Below, piece after piece: positions 42,776-52,782 of a DNA stretch of 64,000 nucleotides (within the stretch, counting starts at the first letter, position 1; every line of letters begins with the position of its first letter). The stretch is from Calocera cornea HHB12733. Its lineage: Eukaryota; Basidiomycota; Dacrymycetes; Dacrymycetales; Dacrymycetaceae. The notes under the pieces are model-generated. The model was not told where the DNA came from and searched no databases. It was given only the letters and a program-made list of their open reading frames with translations. Both the position numbers and the translations under genes were made by a program. The stretch spans positions 144,051 to 208,050 of the forward strand of contig KV423956.1 in NCBI GenBank assembly GCA_001632435.1, read 5' to 3'.

Positions 42776-43918
42776 GTGTGGAGCAAGACGTTGCTTAACC
42801 AAGCTCTGTACAGGTCCTCCAGCTTCCCAACGTACCAAACGCCGAGCTATAGCGGATACCCGCGGTCCACCTCAGGCTTCCATCCGGGCGTGACGTCGTC
42901 GTACGCTCCCCCCAGCATCAACCACACGGAAGCACGCCGTCTCACTGCCGAAAACACCATCACCGTCATCCTGGAGGGGTCCGTCCGTGTCCCATTGGCG
43001 CCGAGCAGAGACGGCGGCCCACACTGGCAGGACTACCAGGTCGGCCATACTATCCCCTTCCTGCTGCGAGACACGGAGTTCCTGGACATTGACGAGCCCT
43101 ACGCGAAGAACTGGAAGCTCGGTCTAGCCGATCTGAAGCGGAGGCACGAGCAGCGTGGCGGGTTTCTACGAACACGGCCTACAACCACATTCGCGTGCAC
43201 CAACCGCACCATTCTCCACGCCGCGCGTTCTCTCCGTGAACCGTGGGGAGTCCCTGCGCTGGAGGGACACGTCGGCGTACTGAATTGTGGGAACCCTACG
43301 GAGCCCGGCGGGGGGTTTCTCTTTGGCGAGGACGGGCAGGAGGAGAGTCTCGCCCGCAGCAGCACTCTGTACTCGTCCCTCAGATCCAAGCAGGCATCGC
43401 AGTTCTACGCGCAGCACAAGACTGACGGGGGGGACGGAGAGTACACGCGCGCATTGATCTACTCGCCCGGGGTCCTCGTTTTCCGGGACGACACAGGGCA
43501 GCCGATTGTCCCTTACCCCGTGAACGTCGTCACTGCATCGGCGGTGAACCTAGCCGAAGTGAAGCAGGTGGTCGACGACGAGGTGGTGGAGGAGATCGTC
43601 GCCGACGAGATGGCCGAGCGCATGGCCCGCATCCTCTGGGTGTTCCTGTCCCGCGGCTCCCGGCACCTGGTCCTAGGCGCCTTCGGCGCAGGAGCGTGCC
43701 AGAACAGCCCCGGGACGATCGCTCGCACGTGGGCGGAGCTGCTCGCGTTCCCTGCCTCGCCGTACTTTGCGACGTTCGAGCGTGTCGAGTTTGCGGTGCC
43801 GCAGCAGGCGGAATTTGATGAGTTTCGCGCGGCGTGGGGGGCAAAGCTCAGTCGGCCACTGTCGGAGTACACACGGCAGGAACAGCGGGTGCCGCGCGCT
43901 CCAGGAGGAGTGTATTGA
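42776..43918 (+). pseudogene. PARG-domain protein, copy 4: body intact, start codon lost
   Basis: An open frame of 380 codons carries a complete PARG domain: ENTITVILEGSVRVPLAP, HVGVLNCGNPTEPGGG, then FLFGEDGQEESLARSS with a canonical QEE, YTRALIYSPGVLVFRDD, and HLVLGAFGAGACQNS. However, it has no in-frame ATG before the middle of the domain. The ATG equivalent to the start of copies 2 and 3 lies at 42742 (ATGAATCAAAACCAGTGA), where it meets a stop after five codons and is out of frame with the body. Compared with copy 3 this segment is 7 bases shorter, followed by a 2-base length difference. No intron with reasonable signals repairs it. It may be a recent pseudogene, use another start, or reflect assembly error. 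Confidence 0.65.
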
Positions 43919-44225
43919 GCCGACTGTGTCTTTCTTGGTAGTTTCGATTCCAAACGATGGTACGGATCATCAGAGTTTTTCTTCAATGTACGACCAACCA
44001 ATATGCTGTTTACAAACCCTCCTCGGCGCGGTGTGCGCTAACGCAAGTGCTTGAGAACAGTCGGGCTGTGGGCGGTGTATCGTTTCCGGCATGGGTGGCG
44101 GGGCACCGTTGTACTCGGCCAGGGAGGAGCTGCTGGCCATTGTCCGAGTCCAAGAAACTCGCGAGTTGTGTTCATCGTATCCATCCCGACTAACCCACGC
44201 AACAACATCTCCAGCATTACGACTC
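43919..44225. other. Convergent intergenic region with duplicated PARG 3' flank
   Basis: The first ~100 bases after copy 4 (ATTGAGCCGACTGTGTC, then ACGACCAACCAATATGC) resemble the copy 2 3' flank on the minus strand. The rest lies between PARG copy 4 and the end of MTO1 and holds no gene. Confidence 0.5.
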
Positions 44226-47037
44226 TTACAGTGCCGCGGCGGCCTCCGCACCCGCGTAGCTCCCCCCCTCATCCGGCAGCTCCACCTCCTCCTTCCGCAT
44301 CCTCGTCCGCGCATAGTGCAGCAGCGAGAGTACGCCCACGGGCGTCACGCCCTCGATACGCTTCACCGCGCCGATCGTCGCTGGCCGGAGGGCGGAGAGG
44401 CGGTTCTTGAGCTCGAGGCTGAGCCCGCGCACGGCGTGGTAGTCGAGCGAGGGGAGCAGGCGCACGCCGTCCTCGGACAGGTACGCCTCGACGTCTTGCT
44501 GCTGTCGGCGAAGGTAGTGCGCGTATCGGCCTGCCCAGCCAGCCGTCAGCGAGCGTTCAAGAGCCCCAAAGGCAAAGGCAGAAGAAGACGGAGAAGACGC
44601 ACCTTCGATCCCCACGCGCTGCACAAGCACCGGGTCGATTTCCCTCAGCAGCGGCACAGCGTCGAACATGTCCTCCACAGCGAGGTCCGAGTGGCTGAGC
44701 AGCTCCCACGCGCTCCTGTACACACCATCCCGCTGCACCTCCAAGCCCCGGCGCGCCCACTCGTGCGGGGTCAGCCTGAGCTCCTGGAGCGCCGTGCGCA
44801 CGCGGTCGAGCTCCCGCTGCGTGGACTGGAAGTCGGCCCACCGGTCGTCGGGGATTATGCCGGCGGCGCGACCGAGGGGCGTCAGTCGCTGGTCGGCGTT
44901 GTCCGAGCGGATGGACAGGCGGTACTCGGAGCGCGCGGTGAACATGCGATCTGCGCAGAGCAGGACATGAGCAATCATCATGCGCCAACCACAGACATTC
45001 AAAAGACGCACAAGGCTCCTCCGCGCCCTTCTCGACCAAGTCATCCACCAGCACGCCGGTCATCGCGTCCGCCCGGCCGAGGATGAGCCGCTCCTCCTTA
45101 CCCTGCGCTTGCAGACCCGCGTTCGCCCCCGCGACAACGCCTTGCGAGGCAGCCTCCTCGTACCCTGTTGTGCCGTTGATCTGCCCTGCGAGGAAGAGGC
45201 CGCGGATCTTCTTTGTCTCGAGCGTCGCTGTATTGACGTCAGTATATGCACAGATCGGAGTGGGGCGCGAAAAGCGCAAGGGGACCAGCGACAGCACCAG
45301 GGTCAGGCCCAGCGATAGCAGCAAGAAGCCCAAGAGGAGGAAAGAGGAAGGAAGACGAGAGAAGCACGACGCACCATCCAGCTCCCTCGGGTCTACAAAA
45401 TCATACTCGATCCCCCAGCCATGCTTGATCATTTCCACGTTCTCCAAGCCCTTGATCGTGCGCAGCATCTCGAGCTGCGCCTCGGGCGGGATCGTTGTGG
45501 ATAGGCCGTTCGGGTAGATCACGTCTGCGCGCGGGATGTCAGCGTTCGCATGATGAGACGAGCGGGAAGAGTGCGCGGGAAGCGGAAAGGAATAGGAAGA
45601 AGGAGGGGACGGGGATGGGTAGTTGTAGAGGGAAGTAGAGACGCACCAGAATCGTACCCCTCGGGCTCGAGCCACACGACATGCGCCTCCTTCTCGTGAA
45701 AGCGCGTCACCTTGGCTTCCAGGCTGGGGCAATACCTGGGCCCTGCGTATACTCGTCAGCCTCGGAACATAACAGCGAAATTTGACGGGTGAAAGGGGAA
45801 GAAGACGGGGAAGGGCACGGTGGAATGGGACGGGGATGGGAGAGGTGGGATGGCGATGGAGATGGAAATGGAGATGGAAATGGAAATGGAGATGAAACGG
45901 GGATGGAGAAGGCAGCGCACCGTTCACGCTCTCCTTGATATGGTGCGTCCTGTGCAGGTTGGCGCGCACCACCTCGTGCGTGCGCGGGTTCGTGTGCGTG
46001 AGGAAACACTTCATCTGGTTGTCCTACAAACACCGCATATAAGCGGCGTACCCTCATCGAAGACCAAGTAGAACACCGGGCGACGTACATCATTAGCGAC
46101 CCCCCTGCTCAGATAACTGAACCCCCTCCACCCCCTCTCACCCTCCTGCACGCCCATCCCGGTAAAATCGATCGTCTTCCCGTCCAGCCGGGGCGGCGTG
46201 CCCGTCTTGAGCCGCCCTAGCCTGAGCCCTGCTCCGGAGAGGGAGTCGGAGAGCGTGGACGGCCGCGGGAGGGGGGTGGACGTGAGGCCGATGTTTACGG
46301 CCGCGCGCAGGAAGGTGCCCGTGCAGATCGTTATCGACGGGGCGTGCAGGTGGTCGCCCGTGTCTGTTGAGGGAGGGGTTAGCATATATGCGGAGCAAGG
46401 GAGGGAGGGCCAGGGACGCACCGAGTCGCACGCCTTGCACTGCGCCCCACCGGCCGGGGGCGGACGGGTCGCCCGGAGAGAGGAGGAGCGAGTGCACGTT
46501 GCCCTCGTGGAGCGTTAGGTTCGGGTAGGTCGAGAGCAGCTCTTGCATGTGCTGCTTGTACAGGGTGCGGCTCAGTTGCGCTCGCGGGCCCTATTCCAAT
46601 AGGGTCAGCACCCTCCCGTCCGACATAAGAGGAAGGGAAAGGGAGACGCACCCACACCGCGGGCCCCTTGCTCAGATTAAGCGTGTGAAATTGGACACCC
46701 GCCCGGTCCGCCACCGTCGCGCAGACGCCGCCGAGGGCGTCGACCTCGCGCACGAGGGTGCCCTTGCCGACGCCGCCGAGGGACGGGTTGCACGCGAGGT
46801 TGCCGATGTCCTTGAGCGACTGGGTGAGCAGGACCGTGCGCGCGCCGGAGCGCGCCGAGGCGGTCGCGGCCTCGCACCCGGCGTGGCCGGCGCCGATTAC
46901 TATGACTGTGGAGGGGTGAGCTGATGGAGAGCGGGGAGGAGAGGGCAGGGCGTACCATCGAATACGTTGTGGGCGGCTGGGGAGAGGGAGGATGACGCGT
47001 GTGTTGCGTACGCTCTTGCGCTCAGCGCTCTATGCAT
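44226..47037 (-). CDS. MTO1: Mitochondrial tRNA wobble-uridine modification enzyme MTO1/GidA
   Basis: A multi-exon gene whose first exon, 47037-46956, encodes a mitochondrial presequence ([18 protein letters not shown]). It is followed by the FAD-binding core [20 protein letters not shown] and the GidA signatures [20 protein letters not shown] and [15 protein letters not shown]. Later blocks are [82 protein letters not shown] and [18 protein letters not shown]. The enzyme works with Mss1/GTPBP3 to install carboxymethylaminomethyl groups at U34 of mitochondrial tRNAs. Length and domain order are standard. Most introns start GTGCGT, and several carry CATATAC/TGCTRAC branch regions. The stop is TAA at 44228-44226. 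Confidence 0.93.
45836..45905 (+). repeat. (GGAAAT/GGAGAT)n hexamer repeat in an MTO1 intron
   Basis: The plus strand reads repeated GGAGATGGAAATG units for about 50 bases. It lies between two MTO1 exons and so enlarges an intron. Confidence 0.7.
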
Positions 47038-47173
47038 CCCAAGTCAAGCAGCAGCGAACAGGACGCCCAAATGGAGTATAGGTCAGATGAGTAGGGTGTA
47101 GGGTGTAGGAACGCGCGCGTCGGAGGCAAACAGTCTACACAATGACCAAATATAGTAATTTCCCTGGAAGGCA

Positions 47174-47202
47174 CAAGGCTATGGGCGGAGCCCATAGCCT
47201 TG
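47174..47202. other. Perfect 13-bp hairpin with 3-base loop
   Basis: CAAGGCTATGGGC is followed by GGA and then its exact reverse complement GCCCATAGCCTTG. Confidence 0.9.
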
Positions 47203-47244
47203 CTAAGTGTACACACTGATATTTATTTTATATGATATTTTCAT

Positions 47245-47348
47245 CCTAACCCTAACCCATCCCTAACCCTAACCTCAACCCATCCCCAACCCCTAACCTC
47301 GCTTCGCTCGCTTCTCCTAACTAGTACCCTAACACATGCATCCTAACC
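47245..47348 (+). repeat. Degenerate interstitial telomere-like repeats (CCCTAA)n
   Basis: The plus strand contains CCTAACCCTAACCCATCCCT, AACCCTAACC, CCCCAACCCCTAACC, and further ACCCTAAC and CCTAACCC words up to 47,348. The unit equals the fungal telomere repeat TTAGGG on the minus strand, with variants such as CCCAT and CCTCAA. Confidence 0.8.
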
Positions 47349-47764
47349 CAGTGGCTCACACCTCTTGTTTACTTGCGGTCCCTGAGCGAAATATTGCCAT
47401 ATTTGGTAGTTCCGTGTCCAATCTGCTTCCGACGCGCGTTCCTACACCCTACACCCTACTCATCTGGTCATTCCTCGCCCAAATGCGGTTCACTGCACCG
47501 TCGCGAAATAAGCAGCGAGGGAAAGGGTCCGCGGGGGCAGAGTCAAAAGTGAGTCCGTGCGGGGACTGCCGATGGCGGCTCAACCTGAGGGCGACAAGGC
47601 GAACGAGGAGGAGGTGGGACGCTCTCCGCATCGCTTCACACCACCCTGCTTCGGCCGTTCCCCCCGCTCATCCTGCTCCAGCTTACCTGCCCTCGTCTGT
47701 CACACCGCCTCCCTCCCCACCGGCCAGCTTCCGACCCTCGCCCCCTCCCCTCCCCTCCCGCACC

Positions 47765-49093
47765 ATGGCCGCGCAAGTGATCACCCAAGCGACCCCGCCG
47801 GGGCCCACCTCCTCCTCCCCAATCACATCCGTCTCCGCCCCCACCGCCCAGCCCACACTCGCAACAGGCGCGGGCGCGCACCTCCTCACCCGCCTCAGGC
47901 TCGAGCTGCGCGGGACAACCTTCAACGTCGACAGGGAGGCGATCATGAGCCTCCCCGAGAGCGTCCTGCTCTGCCTGTTCCCGAACGGCCTCGTGCTGAG
48001 CAGGCCGGAGGGCGCCATGGGCACGGAGAATGACGAGGAGGAGGAGGAGCGCGCGGAGACGTATTATGTTGATGTGCGTGCTGTGCCGCCCAGGCACTCC
48101 CTTACGGCACGCTGATATCATTGTTGTTGTTGCTCTCATGCAGTTCGACCCCGACTGTTTCACCTACGTCCTGCGCTTCTTCCGCGAAGCACAAGAGCAT
48201 TTCTACGGCACGCCCGCCTCGCCCGGCGGGCTGCTCGCCGCGCAACAGCACCTGCTCGACGCGCCGCCACCCGCCGCGCACGCGGGCCCGCAGTCCCCCG
48301 CCTTCCTCGCGCCCTCCGCGCAGAACCCGCTCCTCGTCAAGCAGGCCATCATCGTCCTCCGCGAGGAGCTCGAGTACTTTGCGATCCCGCCCAAGGGGGA
48401 CGGGCTCGCGCGCACGGACGGCAACGGGCGGAGCAACGACCACCTTCTTGAGCTGAAGCGCGAGTGCGGGAGGCAGCTGCTCGACAAGCGGAACGTGTTC
48501 ACCGCGCTGCAGCGGAATGTGAACAAGGAGAACAACATCGCCGAGCAGCACCTGATCGACATGCTGTGCATGAGGTGCGTCCCCCTCCCTCCCATCCAAC
48601 AACTCCCCCGTTCCTCGCCCCTCGCTAACCCCACTCGCAGCGGCTTCGATAGGGAAGACACCTGGGGGTACCGCGCGCTCGAGCCAGCCAGGTCATGCAT
48701 CTCCTCCATCGCACTCGTCCTCCTCAAGACAGGCATCGTGCACCCGCCCTCGGGCGCGGCCAACGGCCAGGTCACGATCGACCATGCGCAGATGGCGACG
48801 GCGCAGAAGCTGCTGCTGTTCTGGCGGAAACCGGCCGTGAGTCCTCTATCCGCTTCGGTCCTCGCCGCTGGCCGGGCAGGGCGCCCTTCATAGGACAAGT
48901 GTGCTGACGCCCGACACAGCGCAAATGCTGGTGGGACGGCATCGACCTCGAGCTCCCGCCCCTCTCTGGCGCCCCAGCCCGGAAAGTGAGGCTCTGGAGC
49001 CGGCGAGTGTGGACGTTAGAGCTGAGCCTTGTGCGTCGCTTCTTCTCCCTCTCTTGCCGCTTCCCTGCTGACCACCACATCGGGCAGGTATGA
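47765..49093 (+). CDS. WHI2-like BTB/POZ growth-regulation protein
   Basis: Five exons, 47765-48073, 48144-48574, 48641-48836, 48920-49030 and 49088-49093, join in frame to 350 codons. After a disordered N-tail a BTB/T1-type fold begins: LRLELRGTTFNVDREAIMSL, PESVLLCLFPNG, then YYVDFDPDCFTYVLRFFREA. A C-terminal block of the Whi2 type follows (GFDREDTWGYRALEPARSC, then ISSIALVLLKTG, KCWWDGIDLELP and VWTLELSLV). Family members regulate stress response, nutrient sensing and growth arrest through phosphatase or TORC1 links. The final exon is only six bases (Val-stop), defined by a clear GTGCGT donor and a CGGGCAG acceptor; without splicing the frame would continue elsewhere. Family placement is by pattern. 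Confidence 0.65.
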
Positions 49094-49782
49094 GCTGCCG
49101 TCTACGCACATGTACATGCAGTCTTCCTGATTTCGGACGTACTGTACCGACGTACCGACGTACCGGCGTACCGGCGTATTCCCGCCCTCCAGCTCCCGCT
49201 TTCCGCCCGCGCACTTCCATGAACATCCTCATCCTCATCGCTGCAACCCCCTCAGTTTCCTGGCGGCAAGTGCCCAATACCCCTTTCCCTTACATAACAG
49301 TGATGACCCTGCACGGCACGCCGATCGTCCATCACCGTATGCGTGCCCCTTCTGGGCTGTGCTGTGATAAAATGGCATTCTACTCCCATGCGTTATGCGT
49401 TCACGTTAGTTATGCGATCATATGCTTTGCGCTGATTCCAGTGTTGTCCCGCCCTCATGCACCGCTCGGCCCGTTGAGCATAGTGCATACTGTACACAGT
49501 ATGCGATCGTGCGGGGAGCGCGGACAGGACATGTGAGTAGGCGCATGTGCGCTCGCGAGTTTCAGATGGTGGCTTTACGGTGGTATGCGGCTTGGTGCAG
49601 TGGTGACGGCCTCGACGAGTAAGAGCTTGGTTGTGGAGACGGTTAGGAATGAGCTAAGCGCAAGTCCCTGGGAGGTTGCGTAACTGCTTTGAGATTTGTG
49701 TGCAGTCACCCGGCGCGTCCCCTGCTCGCCTGCAGCCTGCATCTCCCCTCCTCTCCTCCAGCTCCCTGTCGTAGCCACGCAA
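49094..49782. other. Intergenic region, no gene seen
   Basis: About 690 bases between WHI2 and LTO1. A CGTACCGA/CGTACCGG-type repeat (about four units) lies at 49,143-49,178. No coding sequence is evident; the LTO1 promoter must be in the right part. Confidence 0.5.
49143..49178 (+). repeat. Short tandem repeat (CGTACCGR)n
   Basis: The word CGTACCGA then CGTACCGG repeats four times, about 9 bases apart, with minor changes. Confidence 0.75.
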
Positions 49783-50557
49783 ATGGACACAGACATGGAC
49801 ATGGACCTCTTCCAGCCCATCTCCGGGCCGTCCAACCCCGCTACTCTCCTCCGTGGGCAGCACGCCCCCACCGTCCAGGTGCAGTTCGACCTAGACGACC
49901 TGGCGAACCTCGAGCAGCAGTGCGTCTTCCTTCCTCCTTCCTCCTTCTTCCTTCTTCCTCCTCCCTGCACCAGCTCTCCACTCTCTTCCCCGCCTTCCCC
50001 ATTCCCTTCCCCTGTACTGACCCACGTCCCTCATCAGCTTCTACGACACCGGCCACTTGTCCGGGCTCGCGCACGGCCGCATCCACGGGCTGATCGAGGG
50101 CCGCGAGCTGGGGCGGGAGAAGGGCTTCGACCTCTGGGAGGAGGTGGGATTCTACGAGGGGTTTGGAAAGGCTTGGAGGGCGCTTCTCGCGGGTGCTGGT
50201 GGTGGTGCTGGTAGTGGGACGGGGACGGGGACGGGGGAGGGGAGGGTGGGGGGAGGGGAGGCGGGCAGGGCCCGGGCGCTGCAGAGCGTCGCGCGGCTGC
50301 TGGCGCTCGTCGACCGGTTCCCCACCACCAACCCTACGCCCTCTGCCGACCCGCCGTCCACCACACCAGAAGATGACCTCGAACCGGACCCGGCAGCACA
50401 GGGGACCGACAACCCCCCGGAGAATGTGGACATGACGGCGCTCCTGGCGCGCATACGCGCGCAGTATAGGACGCTGTGCTCTGCCCTGGGGGTCAGGCCG
50501 AGGTTAGCGGTTGCACAGAATGCGGGGGCGGAGCTGGGGAAGAAGCTGGCGTTCTGA
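49783..50557 (+). CDS. LTO1: Lto1 (Yae1-domain protein, Fe-S targeting of Rli1/ABCE1)
   Basis: Two exons, 49783-49919 and 50038-50557, join in frame to 218 codons. The signature deca-GX3 motif is complete: FYDTGHLSGLAHGRIHGLIE then GRELGREKGFDLWEEVGFYEGF, followed by a helical Arg/Leu-rich segment (ALQSVARLLALVDRF). Lto1 forms a complex with Yae1 and recruits the cytosolic Fe-S assembly machinery to the ribosome-recycling ATPase Rli1/ABCE1. A Gly/Thr low-complexity insert (GAGGGAGSGTGTGTGEG) and an acidic linker enlarge the protein. The 118-base intron is rich in CTTCCT repeats and starts GTGCGTC. Confidence 0.88.
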
Positions 50558-50708
50558 GCGGCGCTCGAGGTTGTGCTCAAGCCCATGCTATCAAGCTTGC
50601 CGTTCTCTTCGCGGCGAGGGTCTTCTCCTCGTGCAGGACGGTGCGGGTGAGTGCCTTTGTCTTTGTCTCGTTGCTGAACATCGACTGACGACTAGCTAAA
50701 GGTTGGTA

Positions 50709-51940
50709 TTATGCAATGCTCTGCCCATCTCCACATCCTCCACACCGTCGACCCTTGGCGATCTGCTCTTCGCACCACTGCCAAAGCCTCGCCCCGTGCT
50801 GCGGGTCCTGCGTATCCGGGCGAGGCTTCCCCATCCTTGCCCACGGCACGAGGTACTGTCCATTCATGTACGCCGCCTCCGGCAGCTTCCCCGCGTACAG
50901 TATCGACAGTCCGCCGTACGGCTCGAGGTCGTTCAACAGGACCGTGTTCTGCTTTCGTCAGCTCTCATACTGGCGCATCGAGAAGAAGAAGTGGCCTACA
51001 AGGATGAAGTAGCCGATTTTGGGCATGTTCCTGTGCAGGTCTGTGCGGAGGTTGCCCGGGTCGAACGCGATGGAGACGAGCCCCTGGTTAGCGTACCTCC
51101 GAGCGAGCTCGTTCGAGTACGTCGCATTGCCCTGCAGGACCCGTCATTGGCCGGCACGGCTGAAGAAGGAGATCGGGACAAACCCATTTGGACTGGTAGT
51201 ACATCTGCCATGTTCCCGCCTTGGTTCTCGCAGGACCGTCGGTCAGCGTCTTCGCATCCATGCCACCTTCGAAAGCGTGAGTGTGCCCTCTGTCTGCGAG
51301 TCAGCAAGATCTCATGCGGGAAATGCTCGACATACGAAGAGCTCGTGTTGATGACGCGAACGGATCCTGGAGCGGACTCGGCGGTGGCGAGAAGGACGGG
51401 AAGGAGCAGTTTCGTCAAGTACGCATGCCCCAGGACGGTGGTGCCGAACTGGAGATCGTATCCCTGCTTCGTCAGCTGCTCGATTCGGCGGGGTCATCGG
51501 TCCTCTAGAACCCCTCGTCAAACCTCAGTCACAGCGATCATCCGCACAACATACCCGTTATTGAACAGCATATGAGTCCGGACTTCCTTGCTCAAGAAAT
51601 CGTCAGCAGCCCTCCGGACACTGTAGAGGTCCGCGAGGTCCAGCTGGAGAAGATGGATATCGCCCTTCCCGGTGTCCTTCTTCAGCCGGTCGAGGACGGG
51701 ACGAGCACGCTCAGGCGAGCGGGAGGCCATGTACACCTTGGCGCCTTTGGCGAGGAGGATTTGCATGTCAACATGCCGATACCGGAGTTGCCGCCCTGTG
51801 CTGCGATGTCAGACAGTGTTGACTATGAGTTGATAAGGATGATATACTGTGACTATGGCGATCTTGCCCGTTTGGATGGGGATGTCGTCAAAGCTGAAGG
51901 TGCTCTTCGGTGGGAAGATAAAGGAGAAAAGGTTGCCCAT
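50709..51940 (-). pseudogene. Short-chain dehydrogenase/reductase, apparently disrupted
   Basis: The start is at 51940 (MGNLFSFIFPPKSTFSFDD). A Rossmann entry GKIAIVT, then GGNSGIG after an intron, is followed by a frame break. The next conserved block (ILLAKGAKVYMASRSPERAR) is in another frame, which one extra A in the AAA run at 51762-51760 (minus-strand sense) would join. A second lesion is an in-frame TGA at 51496-51494 between the NNG motif and [20 protein letters not shown]. Downstream parts look normal: [13 protein letters not shown], the catalytic YYQSKWGN (YxxxK), [20 protein letters not shown] and a WCEEQIAK tail. The relatives are NAD(P)-dependent retinol-dehydrogenase-like SDRs. 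It is either a young pseudogene or affected by sequence errors. Confidence 0.75.
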
Positions 51941-52391
51941 GTTTCCGGTGTGAAGCGTCTTGGAAGGGGCGATGTTAATGAGAGAATGTGTTTGCCGCCA
52001 GCTTTCACAGCGGGGCGAGTATATCGTAACATTGTATAACACCCAGCGTCTCCCCTCGTATAGCGAGGACCTGCTGCGATCGCAAACCACCAGCTCTTGT
52101 CTGTGAACATACACCATATCCAAGTACGACCCCGCCCCTACCTATCTCACCGCACGACTCGTCCTGTGGTTCCCCGCAACCCTGAGAACAGATCATGGGC
52201 GCTCAAAGACTCCATTAATGGCCCACAGGGTCCGGAAGCAATTTAAGCTTGTCTTCGAAGGCACGTGAATGCCCTAAGTGCGAAAGGATTTCTGAGCTGG
52301 CCCCTAGTCAGGACACACCTCTCGCTACACGACCGACGCTGTACATTACCGCCGTCTCCCTATTTCTGTCTCTATACCCTGACGAGCGATA
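51941..52391. promoter_or_regulatory. Divergent intergenic region between SDR pseudogene and DPH3
   Basis: This 451-base stretch lies between two outward-pointing starts. It should contain the DPH3 promoter and the former SDR promoter. No gene is seen. Confidence 0.4.
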
Positions 52392-52782
52392 ATGGGTTTC
52401 TACGACGAGATCGAGATCGAGGACATGGTGTGGGACGAGGCGAAGGGCGTGTTCCACTACCCCTGCCCATGCGGTGACCGATTTGAGATCACCCGAAAGC
52501 AGCTGGCGAACGGCGAGGACATCGCAACCTGCCCCAGCTGCAGTCTTATAATACGAGTCATATTTGATATGGTGCGCCTGTCATGCGCCTACATTCTTGC
52601 TATACCGTCTGACATGCTCTCAGCTTGACTTCGAAGACGAAGAGGATGACGAGGAGGAAGAGGCATCAGGAGAAGAGGCTGAGGAGTCGTCAGAGGACGA
52701 CTCTGCGGACGAGAAGTTCGAGGATGCCGTCGAGAACCTCAACGTCGACCTCACGAACCGCCTTGTCGTCACCCAGGCTTAA
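52392..52782 (+). CDS. DPH3: Diphthamide biosynthesis protein 3 (CSL zinc finger, Dph3/Kti11)
   Basis: Two exons, 52392-52571 and 52624-52782, give 112 codons. The CSL zinc finger is complete: [17 protein letters not shown], then [11 protein letters not shown] and [12 protein letters not shown], with two CxC/CxxC pairs binding one iron or zinc. Dph3 donates electrons to the Dph1-Dph2 radical enzyme that starts diphthamide synthesis on elongation factor 2, and as Kti11 it supports Elongator-dependent tRNA modification. The C-terminal tail is a long acidic Glu/Asp stretch ([20 protein letters not shown]), longer than in yeast. The intron starts GTGCGCC. Confidence 0.95.

Larger units (their letters stand above)
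47081..47470. mobile_element. Inverted-repeat element, possible MITE-like or healed break product
   Basis: The left arm at about 47,081-47,165 (CAGATGAGTAGGGTGTAGGG, then TGTAGGAACGCGCG, later GACCAAATATAG) is repeated in reverse complement at about 47,385-47,470. The arms are imperfect, with small indels and substitutions. Between them lie an AT-rich stretch, a perfect hairpin and a degenerate CCCTAA array. No coding capacity and no clear target-site duplication are seen, so the class is uncertain. Confidence 0.6.
47038..47764. other. Divergent intergenic region between MTO1 and WHI2 containing an inverted-repeat element
   Basis: Both flanking genes start here and point outward. The region holds an inverted-repeat element (47081-47470) with telomere-like repeats and a perfect hairpin. 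It is otherwise free of genes. The ~250 bases before WHI2 are C-rich and probably its promoter and leader. Confidence 0.6.

Noticed and set aside
42737..42776. 40-base intron that might rescue the start of PARG copy 4
   Set aside because: Splicing it from the ATG at 42726 leads to a TAA after a few codons and a wrong frame relative to the PARG body.
44091..45086. 331-codon plus-strand frame opposite MTO1
   Set aside because: It is a shadow of the MTO1 coding strand; the minus frame has clear GidA motifs.
47174..47210. Helitron 3' end (hairpin followed by CTAA)
   Set aside because: The hairpin directly abuts the CTAA word, the next base is not T, and no Rep/helicase or 5' TC end is visible; an inverted-repeat element fits better.
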